Below are positions 1 to 10,048 of a stretch of DNA of 64,000 nucleotides, piece after piece. Within the stretch, counting starts at the first letter, position 1, and each line of letters opens with the position of its first letter. Both the position numbers and the translations under genes were made by a program. The stretch is taken from contig PYSS01000042.1 of NCBI GenBank assembly GCA_003049465.1, positions 124,001 through 188,000 on the forward strand. The letters run 5' to 3'. The stretch comes from Magnaporthiopsis rhizophila. Taxonomy: Eukaryota > Ascomycota > Sordariomycetes > Magnaporthales > Magnaporthaceae. The notes under the pieces were generated by a model. It saw nothing but the letters and a program-made list of their open reading frames with translations. It had not been told where the DNA came from and did no database searches.

Positions 1-158
1 TGAGCGTCAGGGACGGCATCATCAGCAGGCTCGCTCCGGGGTCCTACCAGGCGCGTCGCCACCTGGAGCGAGCCAAGGCCTGGACCACGCAGATGGGAGT
101 GAGCCCTCTGAAGCGCGCCTCCGACGCGGGCGCCGCGTTTATCGACCTGGATGATTAG
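1..158 (+). CDS. 3' end of an unidentified protein-coding gene (partial)
   Basis: The frame that starts at position 3 is open from the left edge to a TAG at 156-158. It encodes about 51 residues ending in an Ala-Phe-Ile-Asp-Leu-Asp-Asp tail. The segment is rich in Arg, Lys and Ala and has GC-rich third positions, as in the real genes of this window. The family cannot be recognised from so short a piece. The rest of the gene lies to the left of the window. An A-rich tract follows at about 193-225. Confidence 0.5.
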   Translation, partial: SVRDGIISRLAPGSYQARRHLERAKAWTTQMGVSPLKRASDAGAAFIDLDD

Positions 159-421
159 TTCGACGGAAAGCGAAGGGAAGAAGAAGCAAGGGGAAGGAAA
201 AAGAAGAAAAAAAAAAAAAAAAAAACGGATGGATATGGAAGTAGAACAGGCGGGGCCTGGTAGGAGGAAGTAGGTAGATGTGTGGAAAACAGCAGGAAAA
301 GGAGCAGGACAATAACAATTCCTTTTCTTGCGGCTTTGATACTTCGCTTTTACGCCCGCTGGAATTGCTAGATTCTCCTGGGAGAATGCAAAACACGGGA
401 TCTTCCCATGCGATGCAAAGC

Positions 422-426
422 AAAAA
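422..426 (-). terminator. Pol III terminator of tRNA-Val
   Basis: A run of five T on the minus strand begins five bases past the discriminator base of the tRNA, the usual signal for RNA polymerase III termination. Confidence 0.75.
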
Positions 427-431
427 CAACC

Positions 432-505
432 TGATCCGACCCAGGATCGAACTGAGGACCTTGAGCGTGTTAAGCTCACGTGATAACCGACTACACCATC
501 GGACC
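432..505 (-). tRNA. tRNA-Val (anticodon AAC)
   Basis: On the minus strand the 74 nt fold as a cloverleaf. A 7-bp acceptor stem pairs GGTCCGA with TCGGATC (one G-U pair), followed by discriminator A. The anticodon stem TGAGC/GCTCA encloses the loop TTAACAC, giving anticodon AAC, which reads GUU valine codons after A34 to inosine editing. The A box (TGGTGTAGTCGG) and the B box (GTTCGATCC) of the internal Pol III promoter are both present. There is no intron. Confidence 0.95.
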
Positions 506-1250
506 TTGTTGTGATGGTAACATCTGGGGATGCGGCTTATCCGAGCGCTCCTCCAGAGGCCGGGACCGGAAGAGCCCCTGCCAGGACCACCCGTCTAAAA
601 AAAAAAAAGTGGACCAGCCACCCGCTGTGGACCGCCCCACTGGGCTGTTGGTTTTGGATATCAAGAAATGAAATTGGCAGCCCTCCCTGTACACGCACTT
701 CCTCCTCAGACGCCCTTCAGATCAGCCTGCCCTGTGTCTGGTCCCACCCCAACACAGCACACATCTGTGCAGCCGAAATCGACGGCATTGTGCGGCCCAG
801 ATGTGGCGCATGGGTTGTAGCCGTCTGGGCCTGCCAGCCTGGGCAAATGGGGTGTCACAGACGACAGGTGACTTGCACAGAACCGGCAGCCACCCGCTTC
901 CGACACCTCCCCCGCCAGTGCCCTGCCAACCTGCTACTATTCTATCATTTGGGGGCTGTGTTGCGCATGCAGGTGTCCGTCATTTGCAGGCTATATCTGC
1001 GGTGTCCATCTACGGTGTTTGTCATTTCCAATTCCAGTTTCTTCGTTCGCCTCAAACCCGCCTCTCTTCCCTTCCCACATTCCCTCCCTTCTTCCTCCGC
1101 CCCATTCGTTTCCGGCCCCCGCATTTACCCGTGACTACAGGCAGTTGTGTGCCGTGACGGGCAGCAGCTGCCATCCTCTTCTGCCTGCTTTCTGTCGCCT
1201 TCCACTCTTTAACCTACTGCCTTGCGACCAAACAACCTTCACCCGCCATC
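506..1250. other. Intergenic region, tRNA-Val to membrane-protein gene
   Basis: No convincing gene. It contains the upstream flank of the tRNA, an A-run near 598-608, and a C/T-rich stretch from about 1040 to 1130 that fits the promoter and 5' leader of the gene starting at 1251. Confidence 0.5.
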
Positions 1251-2475
1251 ATGGCCTCCATCGTCGACCCCTACATCTCCAACGGAACCTGCTACTTTGC
1301 CGCCGGCAAGCGATCTCACTCGAACTTCATACCATGCGGCAACGACGCCATCGGTCGGCAGACGTGCTGCGGCGTTGCTGACTTTTGCATGTCGTCGGGC
1401 GCCTGCTTCAACGCCGAGTTCAAGCAGACGTATCTGGCCGGCTGCACCGATCCCCGGTACAGCGACGAAAAGTGCCCGAACAAGCCCAATCTGAGCAGTA
1501 AGTTTTTCTGCTTCCTGACATCGGAGCACCTGTCCTCAGCTAACAATCCCAGACGAGCCCTGGACCGGCCTCGCATACTGCAACGGCAGCTCTGAGGAGT
1601 GGTTCGCCTGCCGCAAAGGCGGCTCCAGCACCCTGCGCTCGGGCGATCCCTGCGTCTGCCCCGAAGAGCCGCGCACCATCGCGTTCAAAGACAAGTCGTC
1701 GCTGGACCGCATTGCCAGCCTGCCGAGGACCACCGGCTCTCGCATCGCCTTCGAGGCCGACCACTACCCGTCGCCCCAGGTCATCGTGGTGCCCACCACC
1801 ATCAACGGCCAGCCCACCGCGCTTTCGAGCTCCGTGCCGCTGTCCACGTTCGCCACCACCGGCGGGGCCGCCCCCGCCGAGACCTCCCCGTCCTCCAGCG
1901 GCGGCCTTTCTCCCCAGCAGCAGCAGCCCGCCGCCAGCGACCTCTCGACCGCCGCCAAGGCCGGCATCGGAGCCGGGGTCGCACTGGCCGGTCTAGCCGC
2001 CCTCGCCGCTTTGCTTTTCATTTTTATCAAGCGTCGTAGAGAAGCCAAGGCCAGCAGCACACCCGCCAGCGACTTTGCCAGCCCCGGTCACGGTCACGGT
2101 CACGACGGCCCTGGTCTCAAGCACGCCAGCGTCTTTGACCCGCACGCGCCGCACCACGGCCTCGAAAACAGCGGCGAGAAGCACGCAGCCGCCGGATTCG
2201 ACCCCCGCTACAGCGCCAACGTCATGCCCAGCCCCGCCACACCCGCTGTGTCGGAGCTGAGCGCGGCGGTGGCAAGGCCTTGGAGCATGCGCAGCGAGCT
2301 GCACGGGACCACAGAGCAGCAGCACGCGTCCGTCTCGCCGTCGCCCGAGACATACCGCGCCTATCGTCCGGACCCGTCGCTGGTGCCGGCGTCGCTGGTT
2401 CCTAGTGGCAGCCACGCGCCGCCGCAGAATGTGAACAGGAATGGGGCGTTGACTCCTGTGGCTGAGCTGCCGTAG
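1251..2475 (+). CDS. Cys-rich single-pass membrane protein, fungal hypothetical
   Basis: Exons 1251-1497 and 1553-2475 (donor GTAAGT, acceptor CAG, phase 1) give 389 residues. The N-terminal 130 residues carry about a dozen cysteines, including a CC pair at 39-40, in a spacing seen in many uncharacterised Sordariomycete proteins. A Ser/Thr/Pro-rich stalk follows, then one membrane helix at about 220-241 closed by a basic KRRREAK stop-transfer signal, and a tail of about 145 residues rich in His, Ser and Pro. There is no cleavable signal peptide, so the helix probably inserts the protein with the Cys-rich part outside the cell, like a wall or surface sensor. Function is unknown. The layout (ectodomain, stalk, helix, tail) resembles Mid2/Wsc-type sensors but no named domain is evident. 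Confidence 0.85.
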
Positions 2476-2513
2476 CGTTTGGGCCTGTCTTTTTTTTCGC
2501 TTCTCTCGCGTGT

Positions 2514-2707
2514 ATTTCCGCGCTTCGCACCCTCACGAGGTTGCAGGTTTCGTATTTCTTTGCTTTCCCATCATCGTGAGGATCAAGACTCCATATTTCT
2601 CGCCTTTTTACAATCATCAGGGCAAGGCCTTGCATTTCTTGCTCTCTGCACTATCATAAGGGTCATGGCTTCATATTTCTTGCTTTCCGCACCATGAGGG
2701 TAGGCTC
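2514..2707. repeat. Imperfect 40-bp tandem repeat, five units
   Basis: Units start at 2514, 2554, 2595, 2634 and 2675, a period of 39-41 bp. Each opens with ATTTC followed by a pyrimidine-rich block, then a CAT/CAC-GAGG-like block and a GGCTTCAT-like end. The units have diverged by substitution and small indels; the fourth and fifth are most alike. The array lies 39 bp past the stop codon of the membrane-protein gene, so it is probably transcribed in its 3' UTR. It may be an old minisatellite. Confidence 0.7.
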
Positions 2708-2924
2708 AATGGCGTCCCTCTTTAGTGTCCGGCTTTTCACTGTAGATATAGTCTTGTGGCGGCGTGCTCGTGTTGACGTGCTCGGTCGATGCGAGGTAAC
2801 GACTGCCTGTCGCCGCCGCTTCGTCTGTTTCTGGACCATCATTTCCAAGGTCATCTAGGAACGTAAATTCACAGAACCAATTTCTCACTCTCTGCCTATC
2901 TCTTCCCTCATGTAATTTCCAAGG

Positions 2925-3524
2925 CTACGCCCTCACCTCAACCTCATTGCTCTCAAAGTCCCCCTCAACAGCGTCATCACCCCCAGCCATCCTCTCCAGC
3001 GACTCTGCCCCAATCTCCTCCTGCCTCTTCGCCCAAACACAATTCCACCTCCCCTTCAGCCTCACCCTCGCCGGCTCCCCGCCACCGCCGGGAAACAGCT
3101 TATCTGCCGGCACAACAGCCTCCTTGAGCACAATCTCGCGCTCAACAACACCCCCCGCCTCGACCGTCTCGAGCACCTCGGCATCCGGCGGCATGAGGCG
3201 GCGGAACATGACTCTCGGCAGCTCAAGCGTTGCGGCCGCGCCGGCGGGCGTAATATGCACGACGTCCAGCGACAGCGCGGCCGGGTCGAGCGGACTGTCC
3301 CAAGTCAGGATGGTGACGGGGATGTCGTTGCCGTTTGTGACTTTTACAGCCAGTGTTGGTGGGGAGGATGATGATTGCCGTATCGAGACGGTCAGTTTAG
3401 AAAGGACGTCGGGAGATGCCATTGTGGCTGCGCCGGTGATCTGGCGACGTAATAGTAGGAGGCAGAAGGCTAAGGAAACGAAGAGGACGACGGTGGTGCG
3501 GGTTGCTCCGGGGTAGACGGACAT
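2925..3524 (-). CDS. Small hypothetical protein resembling a deuterolysin prodomain
   Basis: Single exon of 199 residues. After an N-terminal hydrophobic stretch (about residues 11-25) comes a second Met at residue 35, from which the conserved part seems to start, so the shorter start at 3422 is also possible. The body (about 42-175) looks like a beta-sandwich: LTVSIRQ, an AVKVTNGND strand, a WDSPLDPAAL segment and a late GRWNCVW strand. The order VTN, LD.A, a middle F..R segment and a late E/F-D strand matches the propeptide of the deuterolysin gene 1.3 kb away, although no zinc-protease part follows. Similar short fungal proteins are uncharacterised. If the longer start is used, it would be membrane-anchored or secreted. 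The relationship to deuterolysin is an inference from the pattern. Confidence 0.65.
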   Translation of the reverse strand: MSVYPGATRTTVVLFVSLAFCLLLLRRQITGAATMASPDVLSKLTVSIRQSSSSPPTLAVKVTNGNDIPVTILTWDSPLDPAALSLDVVHITPAGAAATLELPRVMFRRLMPPDAEVLETVEAGGVVEREIVLKEAVVPADKLFPGGGGEPARVRLKGRWNCVWAKRQEEIGAESLERMAGGDDAVEGDFESNEVEVRA

Positions 3525-4844
3525 GGATTGGATGTATTGGGCGTATGGGGTGCTAGGCGCTGTACCTGCGCAGATCAGGTGGATGAGGAACTTCCATGAA
3601 AGGAAGAAAAAGAATCACAGCCTGACCCCGCAAAACGCATGACTGATAAGACAGCCCATCTTGATGGTGCCCTTCCCTTCCCCACCGCCTCTTTCCGGAA
3701 CAGGCAGGTCGGGTATCGGTGCAAGGCCAATATTGAGACGCCGATAAATTGTCCCGCCTGGGTAATACCGGACCGAACCGCCAGTCTGGTTCATTTGATG
3801 GCCTCTAATTACATCCCAAAGTGGCCACGGCTCCCTCAGTTAACGTGACCTAGGTAAGCGTTGCTCGCCAACTGCTGGTAGCCTGGGATTTCTCCTCCGG
3901 CAATCCAGGATGTAGATTTGGAGACACGCACAGTTGATACCACCTCCCTTTTCCGTCATCCTACCAGCACCTCCATCTAGTCCAAAGCAAGCTCAATGAC
4001 GTCCTCGATATTCGGGACACGCTGCGTATGGCTGATATTCCAAGCGAGGTATATGCCGCTGGGTATATGTAATGATATACCTGAAACGCGCCAGCCGAGC
4101 CTCCAAATCGTGGTACCTGCCCACGCCCAAGACGTGGCCGTGGCGTCGACCAGTCATGCCGCCACACGACCCGAATAGGAAGGTCGGTATTGATGCTGCC
4201 TCGCCCTCTCGTGCTGCGACCAGGAGAAATATGTCCTCCAATCAAGCTTCCACGCCGCCATCTACCCCATCACGTTCCCCCAATGTGACTGCCGGAGCCG
4301 TGGCCGGATCTAGAAATGATCTACCCGGCCGGAGGGCAACAGATCTCGGCCCACTGGAATCCCACGCGGGGAAGAGCCCAAGCTCCAACAGCCTCGCAGT
4401 CGGGTACGCAGACCGCGGGCTCAGTCAGCCAGCATCGTTCTCCTTCCTCGTCTGGAACGGAGACCCCAACCAGGCACCGGCAATATAGGCCCTTCTGGCC
4501 AGGATCTCTCGAGCTGGTGATCGGCAATCTCTGGCCAATCCTCGAAGCCGGCGGCCACACCCGGTCGTGAACCACCTTACAAACGCGGAATGCTGGGCCG
4601 TCTTGGGTTGAGTTGAGGGCGCTGTCCTCGAGAGTATGCATGAAAGACACATCCAGCTTTGCGATCTGAGCTTCCTAGTTCCGTCTAGCTCGGCTGGTTG
4701 AGATGCCTCGGTTTGGAAGAGGAGACACGATAGCATCAAGGCCATAGCATCTCAACATGGCTATAAAGGGGCATAGCAGCTGCCCGAGGAAAAGGCACTC
4801 TGTGCTGACTCACCAGCCTCCCACCCACCTCCCAACCGCCCAAG
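3525..4844. other. Divergent intergenic region between prodomain-like gene and deuterolysin
   Basis: About 1.3 kb lie between two genes that point away from each other. Several short open frames occur on both strands at 3960-4740, but none has a recognisable product or a supported splice structure. The region probably holds both promoters. Confidence 0.45.
4762..4767 (+). promoter_or_regulatory. TATA box of the deuterolysin gene
   Basis: A TATAAA sits 83 bp upstream of the deuterolysin ATG, in a spacing that suits a short 5' leader. Confidence 0.45.
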
Positions 4845-5971
4845 ATGCACTTCCTCGCTCTCGCCTCCCTCGTCTCGCTAGCCAGCGGCCTCGCCGTCGA
4901 CCTGGCCCAGCGCCCGTCGCCGCTGTCCGTGGCCATCGAGGTCGTGGGCAACAGTGAGGTCAAGGCCACCGTGACCAACAGCGGCGACTCGGACCTCAAG
5001 CTGCTCAAGACGGGATCCATCCTCGACACGCAGGCGGTCGAGAAGACCGAGATCATGGGTTCTAGTTGTAGGTTGTCTTCTTCTTCTCTCACCGTATCAA
5101 CAACACATGCTAACCCATCACCCACACAGCCTCCAAAATCCCCTTTGACGGCCTCCGCCTCACAGTCGCAACCCACAATCTCCCCGCCGACGCCTTCGTA
5201 ACCCTCAAGTCAGGCGCCTCCATCTCGACCAACTTCGACGTGGCGGCCGCGCACGACCTCAGCGCGGGTGGTTCGTTCTCCATCACCTCTGCGGGATTCT
5301 TCTCGTACGCATCGTCTCCCGAGTCGCTCGACATCGCCGGCGCGCTCCCCTTCACCAGCAACACGGTCACCGCGTCCGTGGACGGCGCCGCGGCCGCCAT
5401 CGTGCGCCGCACCTTCCACGAGAACCTGGCAAAACGCACGGCCGTCCAGTCCGACTGCACGGGTACCCGCCGCACCGCGACCACCAACGCCGTGTCGGCG
5501 TGCCGGTCGCTGGCGGCGCAGGCGTCGCAGGCGGCCGCATCCGGGTCCGCGTCGAAAATGACCGAGTACTTCAAGTCGAGCAGCTCCTCCACGCGCAGCA
5601 CGGTCGCGGGCGTTTTCGGCCGCGTCGCCAGCGAGTGTGGCAACACCAGCGGCGGGAGCAGCCGGTACTACTGCAGCGACGTGCTGGGCGCGTGCCGGAG
5701 CGGCGTGCTAGCCTACACGCAGCCGTCGACGTCCATCATGGTCAACTGCCCGCTCTACTTCAGCAACCTGCCCGCGCTCAGCAGGACCTGCCACGCCCAG
5801 GACCAGGCCACCACGACGCTGCACGAGACTACGCACCTGAGCCAGGTGGCGGGGACGGACGACTTTGGCGTGTATGGGTACGCCGCCGTGCAGAGGTTGA
5901 GTGCGTCGCAGAACCTGCGGCATGCCGACACGTATTCTCTGTTTGCCCAGAGCATTTACGCGGGGTGCTAG
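4845..5971 (+). CDS. Deuterolysin, secreted zinc metalloprotease (M35, aspzincin)
   Basis: Exons 4845-5067 and 5130-5971 (donor GTAGGT, phase 1) give 354 residues. A signal peptide spans about residues 1-16. The propeptide runs to a Kex2-type Lys176-Arg177, which leaves a mature enzyme of 177 residues, the usual size of deuterolysins. The zinc site is complete: His306-Glu-Thr-Thr-His310, then Gly-Thr-Asp-Asp at 316-319 supplying the Asp ligand that defines aspzincins. Six or more cysteines in the mature part fit the family's disulfides. It hydrolyses basic proteins outside the cell and is typically active at neutral pH. A TATA box lies 83 bp upstream. Confidence 0.93.
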
Positions 5972-6114
5972 GGACGTTGATATTTTGTCCATATATACCT
6001 GGATGGTAGTTGGTTAGTAAATAGTTGACGGCTATGCCCCTGAGAAAAAAAGGGGCTACCCGGTTGGATTACAAACTTGAGCACAATTTACAAGGTATCA
6101 ATAAACAAAACACA

Positions 6115-7225
6115 TCAGGCACCCTCACCCACCCTCACAATGATCTTGCCCGTCGCACTGCCCTTCTTCAGCTCCTCAAACGCCGCCGGCGTCTCGTCAA
6201 ACCCATAAACCTTGTGAACCACCGTCTTGACCTTGCCCTCCTCCATCCACTTGGCCAGCCGCGCCAGGTCGTCGTGCTTGTTCTTGGTGATGTACACGTC
6301 AAACTTGTGCTTGCCACCCCCCAGGAAGCCCGGCAGCAGAATGTTGCGCGCAGTGCCCGCCGCGCCAGCCAGACCGGGCCCGCCGGCGACCATGACGAAC
6401 TTGGCCGCCGGCTTGAGGTAGATGTCGGCCGCCTTGTACAGATTTGCAGGGGTGCCCACTGGGTCTTGTCAGTTACTTGGGAAGTGTTTAAATATCCAAA
6501 AGCCAGCACAGCACACAGCGCGAGAACATACCATAGTCGACAGCCAGGTCATACGCCGGCCCCTGGTCCTGCAGGTACTTGACCACATCCGTCGTCTTGT
6601 AGTCAATCACCTCATCAGCCCCCAGCCCCTTGCACAGGTCCACCTTTGTCGTCGAGCACGACACGGTAACATGGCATCCCGCGGCCTTGGCAATCTGGAT
6701 GGCAAACGTGCCGGTACCGCCGGTGCCGCCGTTGAGAAAAACGCGGGCCCCCTCGATCCCAGCCACGTTGGGCATGATGGTCTGAAACGCAGTCAGGCCA
6801 GCCGTCCCCGCCCCGGCGGCCTGGTCGAGCGGGACGGAATCGGCGAGAGCGGCACAGCCGTCGTGGTCCAGAACCACGAACTCGGACAGGCCTCCGGGGC
6901 TCTGCAGCGGGTCGAGGCGGCCGAGGACGCGGGCGCCCGGCTGGAGCGACGAGCCGGACCCGACGGCGACGACGGTGCCGCTCACGTCCATGGCCAGCGT
7001 CTTGGGCAGCTTGAGCACGGCGCGCGCGGGCAGGCCCAGCTCGGGGAGCTTGTAGTCGGCCGGGTTGATGCTGGCAAAGGCCACGCGCACCAGCACCTGC
7101 TTCTCCTTGAGAGGTTGCGAGGGGTAGGGCATGTCCTCGCGCAGACGCAGGTTCTTGGTCAGAGGACCTGGTGAGGCCACCTGCCAGCCACGCATGGTGG
7201 TTGGGGTTGCCTGTGTTTCCGCCAT
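6115..7225 (-). CDS. Zinc-independent medium-chain oxidoreductase (quinone/enoyl reductase-like)
   Basis: Exons 7225-6532 and 6458-6115 on the minus strand (donor GTATGT, phase 1) give 345 residues. The N-terminal GroES-like half (about 10-130) has the ASINPADYKLP segment typical of quinone oxidoreductase-like members. The Rossmann half has an NGGTGGTG nucleotide-binding turn at 165-172. The Cys/His zinc ligands of true alcohol dehydrogenases are not evident. Fungal relatives are often named ToxD-like or zinc-binding oxidoreductase and include trans-enoyl reductases of polyketide clusters. There is no polyketide synthase here, so a secondary-metabolite role is not supported. It probably reduces an enone or quinone with NADPH. 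Its 3' end converges on the deuterolysin gene, 143 bp away. Confidence 0.85.
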
Positions 7226-7536
7226 TGTGTTTTTTGTCGAGTGATGATGCTAAGTTCTGAACTGACCTGAGATGAGTTGGACCATGAAATTGAATCTTTT
7301 ATCTTCTGGTCTGTCTGCCTTCCATGTCCTTGTCGCTCACATCTGCGAGTCAGTCGCCTGCTTGAAGCAATGACGGCCATCAAATTTATAGTCTTCCGTT
7401 GCGGTTCCACGTCATGTGGGCCTGAAACGGTTGCAAAGAATGACGTCTCCTCAAAAGCAGTGCCGATACACAGTAAAACACGGTGGATTCACTTTAGCCG
7501 TATTGCCGTCCCAGTCCATTCAGCCTGCCAGCCAAA
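7226..7536. other. Intergenic, upstream of the oxidoreductase gene
   Basis: About 310 bp between the oxidoreductase start and the 3' end of the complex I subunit gene. No gene or repeat seen. Confidence 0.5.
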
Positions 7537-8367
7537 TCATACGCTGCCTCTACGCTCCGCCTCCAGCTCCCTCTCCGCCTGCTGGTAGTACTTTGCCGTA
7601 TCAACCCCGTGCTGGCTGTGGTTGACAAAGTTGAACCACGGCATGGCCCCCATAAACAGCGTCGAGTAGCGCGACTGTCGCGCCGCCACGCCCTGCATGT
7701 TAGGCGTCAGCCGCGACTCGCCGTACAGCGGCTCGCCCGCCTTGACCTTTGCCACCATCTCGCGCATGTCCATGTCGATCTCGCGCTGGTTCTCCGACAT
7801 GCCGTAGAAGCGCACTGGGAAAGTCAAGTCAGCATCGGTGTGAGCCGCGTAGGTCATCACTAACACGGCAGGCCCCGGCAACATACAACTAGAGCGCGTG
7901 TAAAAGTAGAGGAACCCGCCAACGAGGCCGATCCCGCCGCATAGCCTCATTGCCGGCGCAAAGCCACCCCTCCCCACATACGACGGCGAGAACTTCTCGA
8001 TCGCGAGCAGGATCCCGGGTCCCGCGGCGGCGGCCGCGACACCTGCTGCGTAGTCGGACGGACGGGCATAGCCGACAACCCGCTTGAAGTGTCTGCCACA
8101 TATAAATCAGCGAGCCGCTCTCGTCCGGCGTGGCATGGAACGTCCTAGAGGAGCACTCACGGGTCGTTGTCGATAAGCTGGCGGCGGCCGGGTCGAGAAC
8201 GAGCAGTTCGGTCACTAGGTTAGCCTCAATTGGTCGCATGGGGCCGCAGTATCGGCTGTATCGTCGTCGTCGCCGTCGAGGGGCGACGATTGGAGGGCGG
8301 CACGCACAGGGTAGTCGGTTTTAGCGACCTTGGAGGGAACAAATGGTGGCTGGTTTTGGCTCGACAT
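7537..8367 (-). CDS. nuo-21: NADH:ubiquinone oxidoreductase 21 kDa subunit (complex I)
   Basis: Four minus-strand exons, 8367-8308, 8177-8161, 8092-7887 and 7814-7537, give 186 residues. Exon 2 is only 17 nt and encodes LIDNDP across the next junction. It restores the TDYP-LIDNDPHF block I recall from the Neurospora 21 kDa subunit. The middle carries two hydrophobic segments (an Ala/Gly-rich one near 43-60 and GGIGLVGGFLYFY near 85-97). The C-terminal half holds SENQREIDMDMREM and WFNFVNHSQHGVDTAKYYQQAE, hallmarks of this subunit. It is an accessory subunit of respiratory complex I in the inner mitochondrial membrane. The gene is divergent from CSM3 with 283 bp between start codons. Intron 3 is 72 bp, a multiple of three, and has no in-frame stop. 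Confidence 0.9.
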
Positions 8368-8650
8368 CGTGGCGACGCTCAGCTGTACGGCCCGATGTCT
8401 GTCAGAATTGCGAGGGGCAAACAGGTCGTCGTCGAGTGCTTGCAAGCCGAGGGTTAATTGAAGCATCAAATCAGGATCATGGGGCGATAGGCGGAGCTTG
8501 ACCTAGTGCCTGAGGCAGCTACCCCACATTGGCGGCGCAGGGCCAGGACCCACCAAACGCGTGTGGTTAAGTGCCGATTGCTATCTGGACGCGTTCTTCC
8601 GTTCTTCGACAGGTCGCCTCTTCACGAACAGCTTCACACCAACAGCCACA
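8368..8650. promoter_or_regulatory. Shared divergent promoter, nuo-21 / CSM3
   Basis: The 283 bp between two divergent start codons must hold both promoters. No clear TATA box was seen. Confidence 0.5.
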
Positions 8651-9756
8651 ATGCCCCCCAAATCAAAACAGCTTGATGCAATCGATAACTACTTCCCCGA
8701 TGGCGACGACTTCGAGGACCCCTTCGCCTCGCCCACAAACTCCCCCACTCAGAGCCCCGCCAAGCGCAAGGAACCCGATGGAGGTCTGGGTATCGACGAG
8801 GAGGTTTCGATCGCGAAGCGCGCACGGGTTCCGCGCGTGAAGCTCGACGAGACCCGGTTGGTGACCTCTCTACGTTCCGAACCGCAGCCGCTAGCCTCCA
8901 GCGCGACCTGAAGCTGACGTCGATATGCAACAGCCTCCTATCAGATAAAGGAATACCAGCACTGCGAAAGCGAGCGGGCCAGCTCAAGCTCAAGGGCAAG
9001 GGCCACGAGTTCTCAGACGCTGCTCGTCTGCTATCCTTCTACCAGCTCTGGCTCGACGATGTCTTCCCCAAGGCCAAGTTCCTCGATGCCCTAGCCATGG
9101 TCGAAAAGGCCGGCCACAAATCCATCATGCACAAGCAGCGTATGGATTGGATCAATGAAGCGAAACCGAGGCCCATGGGCGACGATAAGCCCAAGGTCAC
9201 ATCTGCAGACGCCAACGCCGACGCCGACGCACCAGCAAGGGAACCTACAAGGATAGCACCCATTTTCGAGAAGCGGCCGGCGCCTGCGCCTGCAGGAGGG
9301 CATGACATTCCGTTTGATGAGGACCTGGGGGATTTGTACAATGCCACGCCCGAGCCAGAAAGGAGGGCACAAGGCGGTGGCGCCAGTGGCGAGCCCGATG
9401 ACGAGGACCTAGATGCTCTGATGGCCGAGGCAGAAGCAGAAGTCCGGCCGGGACCGCCACAGTCTCGGCCAGGCGCATCCGCCCCGGCCTCGACCGCTGC
9501 TCCTAAGAGTCTGTTTGGGTCGGGCGCAAGCAGTTTGTTCGGATCGGGCAAGGCGGCAGCGCCGACTGCAAGCGGTGGCGGCGGCGGCGGCGGCGGACCA
9601 GACGACGACGACGATCTGGACGCCCTCATGGCAGAGGCCCAGCTGCATAGTAAGCCGGAGGACAAGACGGCGGCGAAGGGTCAAGCCCCTGCTCCGACTG
9701 GCGCAAGCTTTGCTGATGATGAGGAGGCCATGGCAGAGCTGGACGATCTGTGGTAA
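8651..9756 (+). CDS. CSM3: Replication fork protection component Csm3/Swi3
   Basis: Exons 8651-8856 and 8934-9756 (donor GTTGGT, phase 2) give 342 residues. The Swi3 domain spans about 55-150: the RVPRVKLDETR lead-in joins across the intron to LLSDKGIPALRKRA, followed by FSDAARLLSFYQLWLDDVFPKAKF and a MEKAGHK-like helix. The C-terminal half is acidic and low in complexity, with two copies of a DDEDLDALMAEAE-like block, SLFGSG repeats and a final DDLW. Csm3/Swi3 (Tipin in animals) pairs with Tof1/Swi1 to stabilise stalled replication forks and support the S-phase checkpoint in the nucleus. Confidence 0.92.
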
Positions 9757-10048
9757 CGTTGGGGAGCAAGGAGAAAGCTCATAAAAATGAGTAAATAGTG
9801 CTGATACATGTTTCTGGGACCCCCACCATTGCGTAATATCAACGCTAGCTCATCTGCCTGTGGGTCGGCTGTTACCCCACAACGGATGGTGATAGTGGGG
9901 TAAGATCCTGGAATCAGGGCAAGCTCTAGATGCAGCTCTAGGTGCAGCCATTGTTCGTTGCCTCTTATTCCTAGCTCTGGTTCTAACCACTCCTGCCAAC
10001 AGCAGCCTGTCTGCACCGGACTCCCTTACTCGCCGGTTACCGCCCACA

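Noticed and set aside
511..1134. 207-codon frame in the region after tRNA-Val
   Set aside because: Mixed composition, no motif, and it overlaps the likely promoter of the next gene.
4072..4488. 138-codon frame upstream of deuterolysin
   Set aside because: Low-complexity Ser/Pro/Arg translation, no splice partners and no family match.
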